Below are positions 33,466 to 43,570 of a stretch of DNA of 64,000 bases, piece after piece. Location: NCBI RefSeq assembly GCF_028463845.1, contig NZ_CP116805.1, positions 3,282,001 through 3,346,000 of the forward strand, given 5' to 3'. Both the position numbers and the translations under genes were made by a program. Numbering within the stretch: the first letter of the stretch is position 1; every line of letters begins with the position of its first letter. The notes beneath the pieces were generated by a model. It ran no database searches and was not told where the DNA came from. It worked only from the letters and a program-made list of their open reading frames with translations. The stretch comes from Gimibacter soli (lineage in GTDB: Bacteria > Pseudomonadota > Alphaproteobacteria > Sphingomonadales > Kordiimonadaceae).

Positions 33466-35001
33466 TTAGCTGAACGACTTCGAGAAAGTATCGAGGATCG
33501 ATTTCAGCTTGGCGATGGTGCCGTCCGACAGCTTCTGCTCGGTGCGGATGGTGGCGAGCACGTCAGCGTGCTTGCCGCGCATCTCGGCGAGGAAGCGCTC
33601 TTCGAAGCGGGTCACGGCCGAAGTCGGGATCGCATCGAGATAGCCGTTCACACCTGCGAAGATCGACACGACCTGTTCTTCAACCGCGAGCGGCGAATAC
33701 TGGCCCTGCTTCAGCAGTTCCGTCAGACGGGCACCGCGGTTCAGCAGTTTCTGGGTCGAGGCATCGAGGTCCGAACCGAACTGGGCGAAAGCTTCCATCT
33801 CGCGATACTGGGCGAGTTCGAGCTTGATCGAACCTGCAACCTGTTTCATCGCCTTGATCTGAGCAGCCGAACCCACGCGGGATACCGACAGACCGACGTT
33901 AATTGCCGGGCGGATACCTTTGTAGAAGAGTTCGGTCTCGAGGAAGATCTGGCCGTCGGTGATCGAGATCACGTTGGTCGGAATGTAAGCCGACACGTCA
34001 CCAGCCTGGGTTTCGATAACCGGCAGAGCGGTCAGCGAACCGGCGCCGCGCTCGTCCGACATCTTCGCAGCGCGCTCAAGGAGGCGGCTATGGAGATAGA
34101 ATACGTCACCCGGGTATGCTTCACGTCCCGGCGGGCGGCGAAGCAGCAGCGACATCTGACGGTAAGCGACGGCCTGTTTGGAAAGGTCGTCGAACACAAT
34201 CACGGCGTGCATGCCGTTGTCGCGGAAGAATTCACCCATCGCAGCACCGGTATAGGGTGCAAGGAACTGCAGCGGAGCGGGCTCCGAAGCGGTTGCAGCG
34301 ACGACGATCGAATATTCAAGAGCGCCTTGCTCTTCGAGCGTCTTCACGATCTGGGCAACGGTCGAACGTTTCTGGCCGACGGCGACATAGATGCAGAAGA
34401 GCTTCTCCTTGTCGTCCTTGGCAGCCTTGTTCACCGGCTTCTGGTTGATGAAGGCGTCGATGGCGACAGCGGTTTTACCGGTCTGACGGTCACCGATGAT
34501 CAGCTCGCGCTGGCCACGGCCTACGGGCACGAGGGCGTCAATTGCCTTCAGGCCGGTCTGTACGGGCTCGTGAACCGATTTACGGGGGATGATGCCCGGA
34601 GCTTTGACTTCCACGCGCTGACGGACAACGTCAACGAGCGGGCCTTTGCCGTCGATCGGGTTGCCGAGACCGTCAACCACGCGACCGAGGAGGCCTTTGC
34701 CAACCGGAACGTCCACGATGGCGCCGGTCCGTTTTACGGTGTCGCCTTCTTTAATGCCGCGGTCGTCGCCGAAAATCACCACACCGACGTTGTCGGTTTC
34801 GAGGTTGAGGGCCATGCCCTTCACACCACCGGGGAATTCGACCATCTCACCGGCCTGAACCTGATCCAGGCCGTAAACGCGGGCAATACCGTCACCAACG
34901 GAGAGAACGGTACCAACTTCGGTCACTTCGGCCGAAGCGCCGAAACTTGCAATTTGGTCCTTCAGGACCTTGGAGATTTCCGCGGCACGGATATCCATCA
35001 C
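33466..35001 (-). CDS. atpA: ATP synthase F1 alpha subunit
   Basis: This 511-residue non-catalytic nucleotide-binding subunit has the P loop [13 protein letters not shown], the conserved [22 protein letters not shown] block and the arginine-finger region [10 protein letters not shown]. Its start overlaps the atpH stop by 4 bases, so the delta and alpha subunits are translationally coupled. Confidence 0.99.
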   Translation of the reverse strand: MMDIRAAEISKVLKDQIASFGASAEVTEVGTVLSVGDGIARVYGLDQVQAGEMVEFPGGVKGMALNLETDNVGVVIFGDDRGIKEGDTVKRTGAIVDVPVGKGLLGRVVDGLGNPIDGKGPLVDVVRQRVEVKAPGIIPRKSVHEPVQTGLKAIDALVPVGRGQRELIIGDRQTGKTAVAIDAFINQKPVNKAAKDDKEKLFCIYVAVGQKRSTVAQIVKTLEEQGALEYSIVVAATASEPAPLQFLAPYTGAAMGEFFRDNGMHAVIVFDDLSKQAVAYRQMSLLLRRPPGREAYPGDVFYLHSRLLERAAKMSDERGAGSLTALPVIETQAGDVSAYIPTNVISITDGQIFLETELFYKGIRPAINVGLSVSRVGSAAQIKAMKQVAGSIKLELAQYREMEAFAQFGSDLDASTQKLLNRGARLTELLKQGQYSPLAVEEQVVSIFAGVNGYLDAIPTSAVTRFEERFLAEMRGKHADVLATIRTEQKLSDGTIAKLKSILDTFSKSFS

Positions 35002-35558
35002 TGAACCCCTTTCATGGCGATTGCGAGGTTTTGGAGTTTGGTCTTGAGCGAGCTGTCCACCATGCGGGAGCCCACTTGTACTTTGAGGCCGCCGAGAAGG
35101 CTCTCGTCAACGCGGGCGTCGATGGCGACATCTTGGCCCGTGGCGGCTTTGAGTTTCTTCGACAGCGCGTCGAGTTGCTTCTTCGTCAGCGCGCGGGCGC
35201 TTACGACTTCGGCGCTAACTTCACCACGATGGGCAGCAAGCAGCGCCGCGAAGGCCTTGATGGTGCCGGCAATCGCCGAGAGGCGGCGATTCGTTGCCAG
35301 AACACCCAGAAACTTGAGGGTCAGGTCATTGACCTTGCCAAGCTTGCCGATGGCCGCAATGCCCTTCAGCTGTTCGTCGCGGCTATAGAGCGGCGAGGAA
35401 ACAAAGGCACGGAGGTCGGCGCTCTCTTCGAGCATGGCACTGAGGGTTTTAAGGTCGGATTCGACGGTATCCAGCGCTTTTTTCTCGACAGCAAGGTCGA
35501 AAAGCGCCCGGGCATACCGGCCCGTAATCCCTGAAACGTTGGCTTGTTGCGAGGCCAC
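34998..35558 (-). CDS. atpH: ATP synthase F1 delta subunit
   Basis: This 186-residue stator subunit has the N-terminal helical domain ([16 protein letters not shown]) and C-terminal block ([16 protein letters not shown]-like [16 protein letters not shown]) of the OSCP/delta family. The start is GTG at 35558 with AGGGGA upstream. It is the first gene of atpHAGDC. The Fo genes are absent here, as in other alphaproteobacteria that keep Fo and F1 operons apart. Confidence 0.96.
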   Translation of the reverse strand: MASQQANVSGITGRYARALFDLAVEKKALDTVESDLKTLSAMLEESADLRAFVSSPLYSRDEQLKGIAAIGKLGKVNDLTLKFLGVLATNRRLSAIAGTIKAFAALLAAHRGEVSAEVVSARALTKKQLDALSKKLKAATGQDVAIDARVDESLLGGLKVQVGSRMVDSSLKTKLQNLAIAMKGVQ

Positions 35559-35676
35559 GTCTGGCGTCCCCTTGTCGATGGCCTGTACCAGGGTGTTGGT
35601 CCAGAGCCAGTTGACGATTGCATTCGGCGAAATGCCGCCTGCGTGAAGTTAATATCGAACGGTCATGTACGAAGAC

Positions 35677-35691
35677 CCGCGAAATTCGCGG
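35677..35691. promoter_or_regulatory. Perfect dyad upstream of the atp operon
   Basis: CCGCGAA A TTCGCGG is a 7-1-7 perfect palindrome about 120 bases before the atpH start, in a 258-base gene-free stretch. It could be an operator or a short hairpin. A TTGACA-like -35 on the minus strand lies about 20 bases upstream of it. Function is inferred. Confidence 0.4.
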
Positions 35692-35816
35692 TCACAAGCG
35701 CCTGACCTGTCAAAATGCGTGCTCCGTCTAGCACAAGGAAAACGAGGGGGCAAGCGACTATCGGCGCGGTTTCCGGATTCTTTCCGGGGCTTCACCAGAG
35801 GCCTCGTCAAGCACCC

Positions 35817-36050
35817 TCAGGGACGCCCCTTGAACACTCGTTTTGCCGAGGCCGGATAGCGCTCCAGCAGGGCTGCCGCCCGTGTGGGGCGCGACAATAG
35901 GTCGCCCCCGCAATTGGGGCAGCGCCGCCCGAGCGGCCCCTCGGCACAGGCCGCACAGAAGGTGCATTCGAAGCTGCAGATATAGGCGCCGGGCGCCTCC
36001 GCCGGCAGGTCCTTGTCGCAGCATTCGCAGCCGGGTCGCATTTCAAGCAT
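35817..36050 (-). CDS. DUF1272 small zinc-binding protein
   Basis: This 77-residue protein matches DUF1272: MLEMRPGCECCDKDLPAEAPGAY, then ICSFECTFCAACAEG and RRCPNCGGDLL. Eight Cys residues in CxxC-type pairs form likely treble-clef or zinc-ribbon sites. No signal peptide. It is a lone gene between the atp operon and a solute-binding protein gene. Biochemical role is unknown. Confidence 0.88.
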   Translation of the reverse strand: MLEMRPGCECCDKDLPAEAPGAYICSFECTFCAACAEGPLGRRCPNCGGDLLSRPTRAAALLERYPASAKRVFKGRP

Positions 36051-36078
36051 GAGGGGGCTCGCTTTCCTGCCGCGCCGT

Positions 36079-36936
36079 CTATTTCACATAGATGCCGAAG
36101 AAGCGGCGGCGACGCTCTTCCAGAAGCTGGCCCAGAATGCCATTGGCGCGGATCGTATGAAAGCACTGATGCACCCGTGCACCCACGGCGGCATCCTTGA
36201 ATATCCAGTGCGCCTGCGTTTCCGGGAACAGAGCCGCCACATCGAACCGGCCCGCCGCCTGCCCGTCCTGCCCCGCCTGCGCGCCAAGGATGTTGGTATA
36301 GGCCGCAAAGATCAGCTTGTCGGCGATCACCGCATCAACCCGGCCCGCCATGATGAGGCGGCTGTGGGCATCCTGATTGGCGATCTCGATATAGGTCGCG
36401 AAACTGCCCCGCACCGCCCCGAGACCCGGCAGGATGCGCGCGGCGCCGGGGAAGGATACGACCCGCATGCCGGCGAGGTCCGACAAATGCTCCGGCTTGG
36501 TCGTCCGATCGCGCAGAGTGATGACGCTGTTCTGGTAGGACGAATAGATGAAACTGTAGGGAACGCCAGCCGGCGCGGAGATGACCGTGACCGCCGCCTC
36601 GACCGCTTCATCCTGCAGAAAGGATTCAAGATGGCGTCCGAAGGGCTGCAGCTGGATCACAGGCTTCAGGCCGCATTCGGCCAGCGTGGCAATGACGATA
36701 GCCTCCTCCACCCCGCCGCCGTTACGTTCGTAAAGCGGAAAAAGAAGGGGTGCCGCGATCACGAGGCTGTCTTCATCTGCAGCCGCAGCCGACGAAAAGA
36801 GCCATGCACAAAGCAACAGCCGCAGCCCCCGCAGCGCCTGCCCCTTCTTGCTCCACCATTTTCCCACTGACTGCACTGCTGATAAAACAACGGCCCGCCA
36901 GCGCCACCTTGCTTCGCTCAACACCCTGACCCCCAA
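36079..36936 (-). CDS. Periplasmic solute-binding protein (SBP type 3-like)
   Basis: This protein of up to 285 residues shows the two-lobe periplasmic binding-protein pattern: VIAAPLLFPLYERNGGGVEEAIV, QPFGRHLESFLQDEAVEAAVTV, LAGMRVVSFPGAAR and AGRVDAVIADKLIF. A hydrophobic signal lies at about residues 36-53 (LRGLRLLLCAWLFSSAAAADE), so the annotated start may be upstream of the real one; a start near residue 24 would suit a signal peptide better. No permease genes are nearby. It lies 81 bases from a second, related binding protein, so it may serve a sensor rather than a transporter. Confidence 0.8.
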   Translation of the reverse strand: MGVRVLSEARWRWRAVVLSAVQSVGKWWSKKGQALRGLRLLLCAWLFSSAAAADEDSLVIAAPLLFPLYERNGGGVEEAIVIATLAECGLKPVIQLQPFGRHLESFLQDEAVEAAVTVISAPAGVPYSFIYSSYQNSVITLRDRTTKPEHLSDLAGMRVVSFPGAARILPGLGAVRGSFATYIEIANQDAHSRLIMAGRVDAVIADKLIFAAYTNILGAQAGQDGQAAGRFDVAALFPETQAHWIFKDAAVGARVHQCFHTIRANGILGQLLEERRRRFFGIYVK

Positions 36937-37017
36937 GGTTGCAAGCCTACGCTCGTGCGCAGCATTAAAATTTCAGTCGACATCATCCGTCAATTTTCGA
37001 AATGGCAAAAAAGTCCA

Positions 37018-37770
37018 TTAATTGACCGAAGGAAGCCCTTCCTGCGAAGTTTTCATCAATATATCCAGCAAATCCGGATCCAAATTCTTTGGCGCGATCA
37101 GGTAGCCCGAATATCGGGCAACTTCGCCAAGCGATACGGTGTCTTCAGCCGCCACACCCAAATTAGCCATATTGCGGTCGAAGATCATTTCCGTGCTGAC
37201 AACAAAATCCGCTCGACCCGCCAAAAGCAATCGCTCCAGTCCCGTTGTCGCTGTCAGTGGCATTGCCACTGTATGGGCGCTGTCGATCCCGAGCGTTTCC
37301 ATGACCTCGCACCCGATTGCCTGAAATTCACAGGCCCCGACAAAGCCGCCCGCCTTGAGATCTTCGATCTTCACACCCGCCGCGCGGTTCGTGCGCAGGG
37401 TATAAACTCGAAGGCTATAGTCCGTCCGGATCGGCAGGATCCAGTGATACTGATTTTCGCGGGCCGGCGTGCGTAGATATTCGAGATAAAGTCCCTTTGC
37501 ATGTCGCTGCAGAAGCACGCCTTTGCGCGGGCGGGGCGGAAAGCGCATTTCATAGGGAATGCCGGTACGATCCATGAAGGCTTTCACGCGGACGGTGATC
37601 TCGCCCATCTGTTTTGCCTGCGCCTCACTGTCCGGGCGGATATACCAGTCTTCACCGTAAACGATCAGCGGACCGACCGCTTCCGTGCTCTGGACCTCTT
37701 CAGCCAGAACCGGATGCGCCAGCAATGCCAGCGCCAAACTTAAAACCAGAACACGCAACATATACACCAT
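37018..37770 (-). CDS. Periplasmic solute-binding protein (SBP type 3-like)
   Basis: This 250-residue protein has a clear signal peptide (MVYMLRVLVLSLALALLAHPVLAEE). The binding-protein fold follows: PLIVYGEDWYIRPDSEA, LRTNRAAGVKIEDLKAGG and RADFVVSTEMIFDRNMANLG. The start at 37770 or 37761 is unsure because no strong ribosome site is seen; longer frames add a Pro/Arg-rich stretch. No transporter partners are adjacent. Ligand unknown. Confidence 0.82.
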   Translation of the reverse strand: MVYMLRVLVLSLALALLAHPVLAEEVQSTEAVGPLIVYGEDWYIRPDSEAQAKQMGEITVRVKAFMDRTGIPYEMRFPPRPRKGVLLQRHAKGLYLEYLRTPARENQYHWILPIRTDYSLRVYTLRTNRAAGVKIEDLKAGGFVGACEFQAIGCEVMETLGIDSAHTVAMPLTATTGLERLLLAGRADFVVSTEMIFDRNMANLGVAAEDTVSLGEVARYSGYLIAPKNLDPDLLDILMKTSQEGLPSVN

Positions 37771-37868
37771 GGGTAGATCAGGGCGCCAATCTAGAGACCA
37801 ACCCTTCAACGGATCGTTAAGAGTTGGCCGCAATTTTACCGGTCTACCCAAAAGACACCCTCGCTTCC

Positions 37869-40088
37869 CTACATGAAGCTGTATGGGTCAATATCCACCC
37901 GTATCTTGACGGCACTCGCCGGCTTGACCCGCCCGAGCCAGCCCGCCACCAGATCCTGTATCAGCGTGTCACGCCCCGTTTGCACCAGCATGCGATGCCT
38001 GTGCAGCCCGCGCAAGCGCGCAAGTGGTGCGGGCGCAGGGCCGAGCACATGAATACCGTCACCCTGCGGCGCCGCACGCGCCAGCCGGCGGCCGGTTTCA
38101 ACCACGGCGGCCAGATCAGGCCCGGATATCACAAGGGCCGCCAGCCGACCGAACGGCGGCATGTGGAAGCGGGACCGTTCGGCCTCTTCCGCTTCCATGA
38201 AGGCCTCGCCGTCGCCCGTTGCAATCGCCGCCACCACCGGATGGGCAGGGTCGTAGCTTTGCAGGAACACCGTACCCGGCTTGTCGCCTCGGCCCGCGCG
38301 GCCCGCCACCTGCACCAGCTGCTGCCAGGTGCGTTCGCCAGCCCGCAGGTCCCCGCCGCGAAGGCCGAGATCGGCATCGATTACGCCAACACAGGTCAGG
38401 TTCGGGAAGTGGTAGCCCTTGGTGACAATCTGGGTACCGATCACGATATCAAGCGCCCCGCTTTCGATCATCGCCACCATCCGCGCCATATCGCCGGGGC
38501 GGGTGAGCGTGTCGGATGTCATCACCGCCAACCGCGCGGTCGGGAAACGGGCCGTCACTTCTTCCTGCAGGCGTTCCACCCCCGGCCCGCAGGGGACGAG
38601 CGATCCCGTGTCATCACATTCGGGGCAATTATCCGGCGTGCGCATCGAATGGCCGCAGTGGTGACACACCAGCCGCCGTTCGCTGCGATGCTCCACAAGC
38701 CATGCTGAACAAGCCGGACATTCGATCCGGTGGCCACAAGTGCGGCAAAGGGTGAGCGGCGCATAACCCCGGCGGTTGAGGAACAGCATCGATTGCTCGC
38801 CCCGGCCCAGCCGGTCCTCGATGGCGCTGGCGAGCATGGGGGCGATCCACTCGCCGCTCGCGGGGCCTTCGTGGCGCATGTCGATCACCCGCATGGCCGG
38901 CAGTTCGGCAGCCCCGTGTCGTTCGGTCAGGCGCAATTCCTTGTAGCGCCCTGCCTTGGCATTCACCCGGCTTTCCATCGAGGGCGTGGCGCTCGCCAGC
39001 ACCAAGGGGCAGGCCTCGAACTTGGCGCGCACCACGGCCATGTCGCGGGCGTGATAGATCACCCCTTCTTCCTGCTTGTAGCTCGGGTCATGTTCTTCAT
39101 CGACGATGATGAGCCGGAGGTTGCGGAAGGGTAGAAAGAGCGCCGACCGCGCCCCCACCACAACGCGCGCCCGGCCGGCTGCGATCTCGCCCCACGCCCG
39201 CCGCCGGCCCGCCTGCCCGATATCGGAATGCCACACCACCGGCTCCACGCCGAAGCGATCGGCGAAGCGGTCGAACCATTGGGCGGTCAGCGCGATTTCC
39301 GGCAACAGCACCAGAATTTGCGCCGTCGGGTCCTTCAGTGCCTCGACCACGCCTTCGAAATAAACCTCGGTTTTGCCTGAGCCCGTGATGCCGTCCAGCA
39401 GGAAGGGCGCAAAGTCCTTCGCGGCAACCGCCGCCGAAATCGAATCTGCCGCCGTCTGCTGTTCGCGCCCCAGCACCGGCCCCTCGGCCTTCGGCATCGG
39501 CACGGCAAAGGGCTGGTCCACCGGTCGCATCTCGGCGACCAGCGCCCCCTGCTCTTCAAGCCCCTTGATGACGGCTGCCGACACACCGGCCAATTCGCCA
39601 ATCTCGCTTGGCGTGCGGGCGATACCATCCGCCATCAGGGTGAGCACCGCCTTGCGCGCCGGGGTCAGCTTGTCGGGTGCGCTCAGGCCTTCGCGCCAAA
39701 ACAGATGCTTGCGCACCGGCACGCCTTCAAGCGCTTCGGGGACGCTGAGACACATTTTGAGAATCATGCCGGGGGCCGACATCGTGTAGGCCGCAACCCA
39801 GTCCACAAGTTTCATAAGCGCGGCATCCAGTGGGGCGGCGTCCACCGGGCGGATCGCCGGCTTCAGCTTGGCAAGCGCTACCTGACGCCCCTTGTAGCGC
39901 CCGCCATCCCAAACGCCACCGATCACCCGGCGCTTGCCAAGCGGCACTTCCACAAGGTGACCGGGCGCCGGGGCCGGCATGTCGCCCGCCCACAGATAGT
40001 CCAGCGGGCTGTCAAGGGGCGCCGGCACCATCACGCTGATCCGCCTTGCTTCGCCCATGTCGTCCGATTCTGCTGTCACGCCTGCCAT
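37869..40088 (-). CDS. priA: Primosomal replication restart helicase PriA
   Basis: This 739-residue SF2 helicase restarts stalled forks. Visible are the N-terminal 3'-DNA-binding region, Walker A GITGSGKTEVYFE, Walker B VDEEHDPSY and a cluster of eight Cys (CRTCGHRIECPAC, CHHCGHSMRTPDNCPEC) binding two zincs in the helicase region. Motif GTQIVTKGYHFPNLT and AGRAGRG follow. The ATG at 40088 gives the usual length; longer upstream frames lack family sequence. Confidence 0.96.
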   Translation of the reverse strand: MAGVTAESDDMGEARRISVMVPAPLDSPLDYLWAGDMPAPAPGHLVEVPLGKRRVIGGVWDGGRYKGRQVALAKLKPAIRPVDAAPLDAALMKLVDWVAAYTMSAPGMILKMCLSVPEALEGVPVRKHLFWREGLSAPDKLTPARKAVLTLMADGIARTPSEIGELAGVSAAVIKGLEEQGALVAEMRPVDQPFAVPMPKAEGPVLGREQQTAADSISAAVAAKDFAPFLLDGITGSGKTEVYFEGVVEALKDPTAQILVLLPEIALTAQWFDRFADRFGVEPVVWHSDIGQAGRRRAWGEIAAGRARVVVGARSALFLPFRNLRLIIVDEEHDPSYKQEEGVIYHARDMAVVRAKFEACPLVLASATPSMESRVNAKAGRYKELRLTERHGAAELPAMRVIDMRHEGPASGEWIAPMLASAIEDRLGRGEQSMLFLNRRGYAPLTLCRTCGHRIECPACSAWLVEHRSERRLVCHHCGHSMRTPDNCPECDDTGSLVPCGPGVERLQEEVTARFPTARLAVMTSDTLTRPGDMARMVAMIESGALDIVIGTQIVTKGYHFPNLTCVGVIDADLGLRGGDLRAGERTWQQLVQVAGRAGRGDKPGTVFLQSYDPAHPVVAAIATGDGEAFMEAEEAERSRFHMPPFGRLAALVISGPDLAAVVETGRRLARAAPQGDGIHVLGPAPAPLARLRGLHRHRMLVQTGRDTLIQDLVAGWLGRVKPASAVKIRVDIDPYSFM

Positions 40089-40248
40089 GCCCTTGCCACT
40101 TTCTGGCACCATAACGAGAGGGACGAGGAAAAGGCAACGCGCACGATCATGACACCGGCACACGCCCCCTTTGCACTTGCAAAAAAGCCCTATCGGCGCT
40201 AGGCAGGCGGCCAATGACCGACCTCCAGACATGGCAAGGAGCGACCCG

Positions 40249-40902
40249 ATGAAATTCTTCCTCGACACCGCCAATATCGACGAAATCCGCGAAGCGAATG
40301 CGACCGGCCTGCTCGACGGCGTGACCACCAACCCTTCGCTGATCAAAAAATCCGGCCGTGACTTCTTCGAAGTCATCACCGAGATCGCCAAGGAAGTGGC
40401 AGGCCCGGTTTCGGCTGAAACCGTTGCCCACGATCACGAAACAATGCTGAAAGAAGGCCTGAAGTGCGCCAAGATCGCGGACAATATCGCCGTGAAAGTG
40501 CCGCTCACCATCGAAGGCCTCAAAACCTGCAAGGCGCTCCGCGCTCAGGGCATCATGGTCAATGTCACCCTCTGCTTCTCGGCCAATCAGGCCCTTCTGG
40601 CAGCCAAGGCAGGCGCGACCTTCATTTCGCCCTTCGTTGGCCGTCATGACGACATCGGCTTCGATGGCATGGACCTCATCCAGGACATCCGCACCATCTA
40701 TGACAATTACGAGTTCAACACCCAGATCCTCGTAGCGTCGGTCCGTCACCCGGTGCATATCCATCAGGCAGCCCTGATCGGTGCCGATGTTGCCACCTTC
40801 CCGGCTGACGTGATGAAGAAGCTCGCCAACCACCCGCTGACGACGAACGGCCTTGCCGCTTTCGACAAGGACTGGGCGGCCACCGGCTTCTCGATCCTTT
40901 AA
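40249..40902 (+). CDS. Transaldolase / fructose-6-phosphate aldolase (short type)
   Basis: This 217-residue TIM-barrel aldolase has [17 protein letters not shown] at the N-terminus, the GVTTNPSL block and the Schiff-base Lys in [12 protein letters not shown]. Such short enzymes act either as transaldolase in the pentose-phosphate pathway or as fructose-6-phosphate aldolase; the two cannot be told apart here without site-level comparison. AAGGA lies 9 bases before the ATG. It precedes a methyltransferase gene by 12 bases. Confidence 0.94.
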   Translation: MKFFLDTANIDEIREANATGLLDGVTTNPSLIKKSGRDFFEVITEIAKEVAGPVSAETVAHDHETMLKEGLKCAKIADNIAVKVPLTIEGLKTCKALRAQGIMVNVTLCFSANQALLAAKAGATFISPFVGRHDDIGFDGMDLIQDIRTIYDNYEFNTQILVASVRHPVHIHQAALIGADVATFPADVMKKLANHPLTTNGLAAFDKDWAATGFSIL

Positions 40903-40914
40903 GGAAGGAACCGC

Positions 40915-41598
40915 ATGGCGCAGCGCCTGATAGAGGATTCCCTGCAGGCACTGCGCCGGGCCCATCCGTGGCCCGAGCGGAACGACTGGGCGGTTATACC
41001 GCCCTGGCCCTATGCGCTGGGCGGCGGCGGGCGCGAGCTCGTGGATGCGCTCATCCGGGTCAGCCGCCCGCGCCTGATGGTGGAAATCGGCGTCTTCCTT
41101 GGCGCCTCCACCAAGCGCTGGCTGGATATATCCCCGCGCCTCACCGTTATCGGTATCGACCCATGGGACGAGCTTCGGCTGATCCCGCAGTGCCGCCGCT
41201 ATGTCGGCCGCCCCGCACTCACCCGCGCCTACCCCGAACTTGAAATACAGGAACGCTTCGCCGCTGACATCGCGGCGAACGGCGTACGCCTGACCGCGCT
41301 ATCGCTGCTCCGGCCCTATCGCAACCGCTTCATCCCGATGCAGGCCACAAGCCCGGACGGGCTGCATGAAATCGCTGCGACCGGACTGAAGCCCGATCTT
41401 GTCTATATCGATGCCGACAAGAAACCCGAAGACCTTGAGACCGCCCACCGCCTGTGGCCCGAAGCTATCATCGCGGGCGACGACTGGCACTGGGGCCGCA
41501 CCAAAGGCTATCCGATGCGCCGGGTCGTCGAGGAATTCGCAGCAAAAAACGGTTTCGCCATCACCGCCGACCACGGCACATGGGTACTGACCCGCTAG
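40915..41598 (+). CDS. Class I SAM-dependent methyltransferase, unknown substrate
   Basis: This 227-residue protein has a SAM-binding motif I (LMVEIGVFLGASTKRWL), an acidic motif II (VIGIDPWDE) and a DLVYIDADKKPEDL motif like the Methyltransf_24/O-methyltransferase group. AAGGAAGGAACCGC precedes the ATG. It is 12 bases after the transaldolase gene, probably co-transcribed, though a shared pathway is not obvious. Its stop lies 3 bases from the convergent S1/P1 nuclease gene. Confidence 0.82.
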   Translation: MAQRLIEDSLQALRRAHPWPERNDWAVIPPWPYALGGGGRELVDALIRVSRPRLMVEIGVFLGASTKRWLDISPRLTVIGIDPWDELRLIPQCRRYVGRPALTRAYPELEIQERFAADIAANGVRLTALSLLRPYRNRFIPMQATSPDGLHEIAATGLKPDLVYIDADKKPEDLETAHRLWPEAIIAGDDWHWGRTKGYPMRRVVEEFAAKNGFAITADHGTWVLTR

Positions 41599-41601
41599 GG
41601 C

Positions 41602-42378
41602 CTACTTCCTGAAAACCTCGTTGAGGTAAGCGGCGATCCGCACGCCGGCCATCGACAGGCGCTCTTTCGCCGTGCCGATATGGTCATAGCCATATTGCCA
41701 TGACAGCATCTGGTTCGACGGATAAACACCGGGGCGCAGCGTGGCGCTTTCCTTGATCCAGACCTTGGGGTCCGTCACCGTCCATGCTTGCACCTTTTCG
41801 GGTGTGATGCGCGCGGCGAGCCATGTGGACATTTCGGTGTAGGATAGACCCTGATGGTTCAGCATGTCCTCGTCCCACACCATGTGCAGGTTCGAGGGCT
41901 TTTCGAACCACATGACCTTCACATCGTTGCCGCCGCGGTCGCTGCCGTCACCCGTGTGCATCGGCTGGTGCAGGTCACCCACGATATGAACGATGAAGCG
42001 CAGCGCACGCTGCCGGTCGGCAAGGCTTGCGCTCTTGTCTTTCAGCGTGGCGGTGAAGGTGGCAAGGGCCGTCATCGCATCGCCCTGCGGCGGCGCCATC
42101 GAGGCGTCATAGTCGGTGCCTTCGGGCATCGTCACATAGTGCCAGGGGGTTGCCTGCTTCTGCCAGAATTCGTCGGGGTTGGAGCGCTGCTCGTCAGGCC
42201 ATGTGGACGCTTCAGCCAGCGTTTCGACACCGAGAAGCGCCTCGACCGCCGCTTTGGCATCAGCCGACAGGTAGCGCTCCGCAAGCGCCCCGGTCACGCG
42301 GTGGCCAAGCGGCCCCCATGCGCTTGCGGGCGTGGTGGCAGCAGCCAGCATCAGGCCGGCGATCATCAGCTTTTTCAT
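41602..42378 (-). CDS. S1/P1-type zinc nuclease
   Basis: This 258-residue secreted nuclease has a signal peptide cut after ASA, leaving Trp21 as the new N-terminus, the residue that binds zinc in S1/P1 nucleases (AWGPLGHR). Further ligand motifs are STWPDEQR, TPWHYV, RFIVHIVGDLHQPMHTGD and SNLHMVWDEDML. It cuts single-stranded DNA or RNA and removes 3' phosphates. The ATG at 42378 follows GGGGGATACC; an upstream in-frame ATG at 42390 is less likely. Confidence 0.93.
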   Translation of the reverse strand: MKKLMIAGLMLAAATTPASAWGPLGHRVTGALAERYLSADAKAAVEALLGVETLAEASTWPDEQRSNPDEFWQKQATPWHYVTMPEGTDYDASMAPPQGDAMTALATFTATLKDKSASLADRQRALRFIVHIVGDLHQPMHTGDGSDRGGNDVKVMWFEKPSNLHMVWDEDMLNHQGLSYTEMSTWLAARITPEKVQAWTVTDPKVWIKESATLRPGVYPSNQMLSWQYGYDHIGTAKERLSMAGVRIAAYLNEVFRK

Positions 42379-42478
42379 GGTATCCCCCATCTTCTTTTCA
42401 GAAAGCCGGCGCGGGGGCCGGTTTTTCCCTGCCTAGCATGGCTTCATGCAGGAAAAAAGACAGGGGTGGCAGATGCGC

Positions 42479-43567
42479 CTATTTCTCTTCCGGGCGGAAG
42501 CGTTCAACCCATGTCACATGGCCCATCTTGCGGCCGTCGCGCGGGTCAAGCTTGCCATAGTGATGGAAGTGGGCGTTGGTATCGGCCAGATACTGCTCGT
42601 ACTCGAGGATATCCTTGCCAAGGAGGTTCTTCATCCGCACCTTGCCAAGCGCCTTGGTGGGACCAAGCGGCAGGCCGCAGATCGCGCGGATATGCTGCTC
42701 GAACTGGCTGGTTTCAGCGCCTTCGATGGTCCAGTGACCGCTGTTGTGAACGCGGGGTGCGATCTCGTTGACGATCACGTCGCCCGTCTTGTCATTCACA
42801 AACATCTCGACCGCCAGCACCCCGACATAGTCAAGCGCATTGGCGATGCGGGTTGCCATCACCTTGGCCTTGGCTTCCACCACTTCGGTGATGGTGGCCG
42901 GCACGTCGGTGGTATCAAGGATATGGTTGGTGTGCACATTCTCGCCCACCGGGAAGGCCGCCACATCGCCTTCCACGCTGCGCGCCACAATGGCGCTGAT
43001 TTCGCGGTCGAACTGCACGAAGCCTTCAAGGATCGACGGTGCACCGCCGGTGACTTCCATCACGCGGTCGATATCCTGCCGGTTCTTGATCAGGATCTGG
43101 CCCTTGCCGTCGTAACCCATGCGGCGGGTCTTGGCGACGGCCGGGCGGCCGATCACTCGAAACGCGGCGGTCAGCTCTTCTTCCGTTTCAAACGGCTGGA
43201 AGGGGGCGGTGGTGACGCCGCATTCGTTGAGGAAGGTTTTCTCCAGCAGGCGGTCCTGCGAGATTTTCAGCGCGCGGGCACAGGGGCGAAGGTTCGAATG
43301 GCGCGCCACGATCTCGGCGGTCTTGGCCGGCACATTCTCGAACTCGTAAGTCACGACAGCACAGCTTTTGGCGAACTCGGCCAGCGCTTCTTCGTTTTCA
43401 TAGGGCGCGATAGTGAACTGGCGCGCCACATGGAAGGCGGGGCTGCGCTCGTCCGGGCAGAAGATGTGGGTGCGGTAGCCAAGTTTGGCAGCTGCCAGCG
43501 CCAGCATGCGACCAAGCTGACCGCCGCCAAGGATACCGATGGTGGAACCGGGTTTCACTGCGGTCAT
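42479..43567 (-). CDS. purK: 5-(carboxyamino)imidazole ribonucleotide synthase
   Basis: This 362-residue ATP-grasp enzyme makes N5-carboxyaminoimidazole ribonucleotide in purine synthesis. It starts with GSTIGILGGGQLGRMLALAA and has the ATP-grasp segments KTRRMGYDGKGQ, EMFV and NEIAPRVHNSGHWT. It directly follows purE, 3 bases away, the usual pair. Confidence 0.97.
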   Translation of the reverse strand: MTAVKPGSTIGILGGGQLGRMLALAAAKLGYRTHIFCPDERSPAFHVARQFTIAPYENEEALAEFAKSCAVVTYEFENVPAKTAEIVARHSNLRPCARALKISQDRLLEKTFLNECGVTTAPFQPFETEEELTAAFRVIGRPAVAKTRRMGYDGKGQILIKNRQDIDRVMEVTGGAPSILEGFVQFDREISAIVARSVEGDVAAFPVGENVHTNHILDTTDVPATITEVVEAKAKVMATRIANALDYVGVLAVEMFVNDKTGDVIVNEIAPRVHNSGHWTIEGAETSQFEQHIRAICGLPLGPTKALGKVRMKNLLGKDILEYEQYLADTNAHFHHYGKLDPRDGRKMGHVTWVERFRPEEK

Positions 43568-43570
43568 GGC

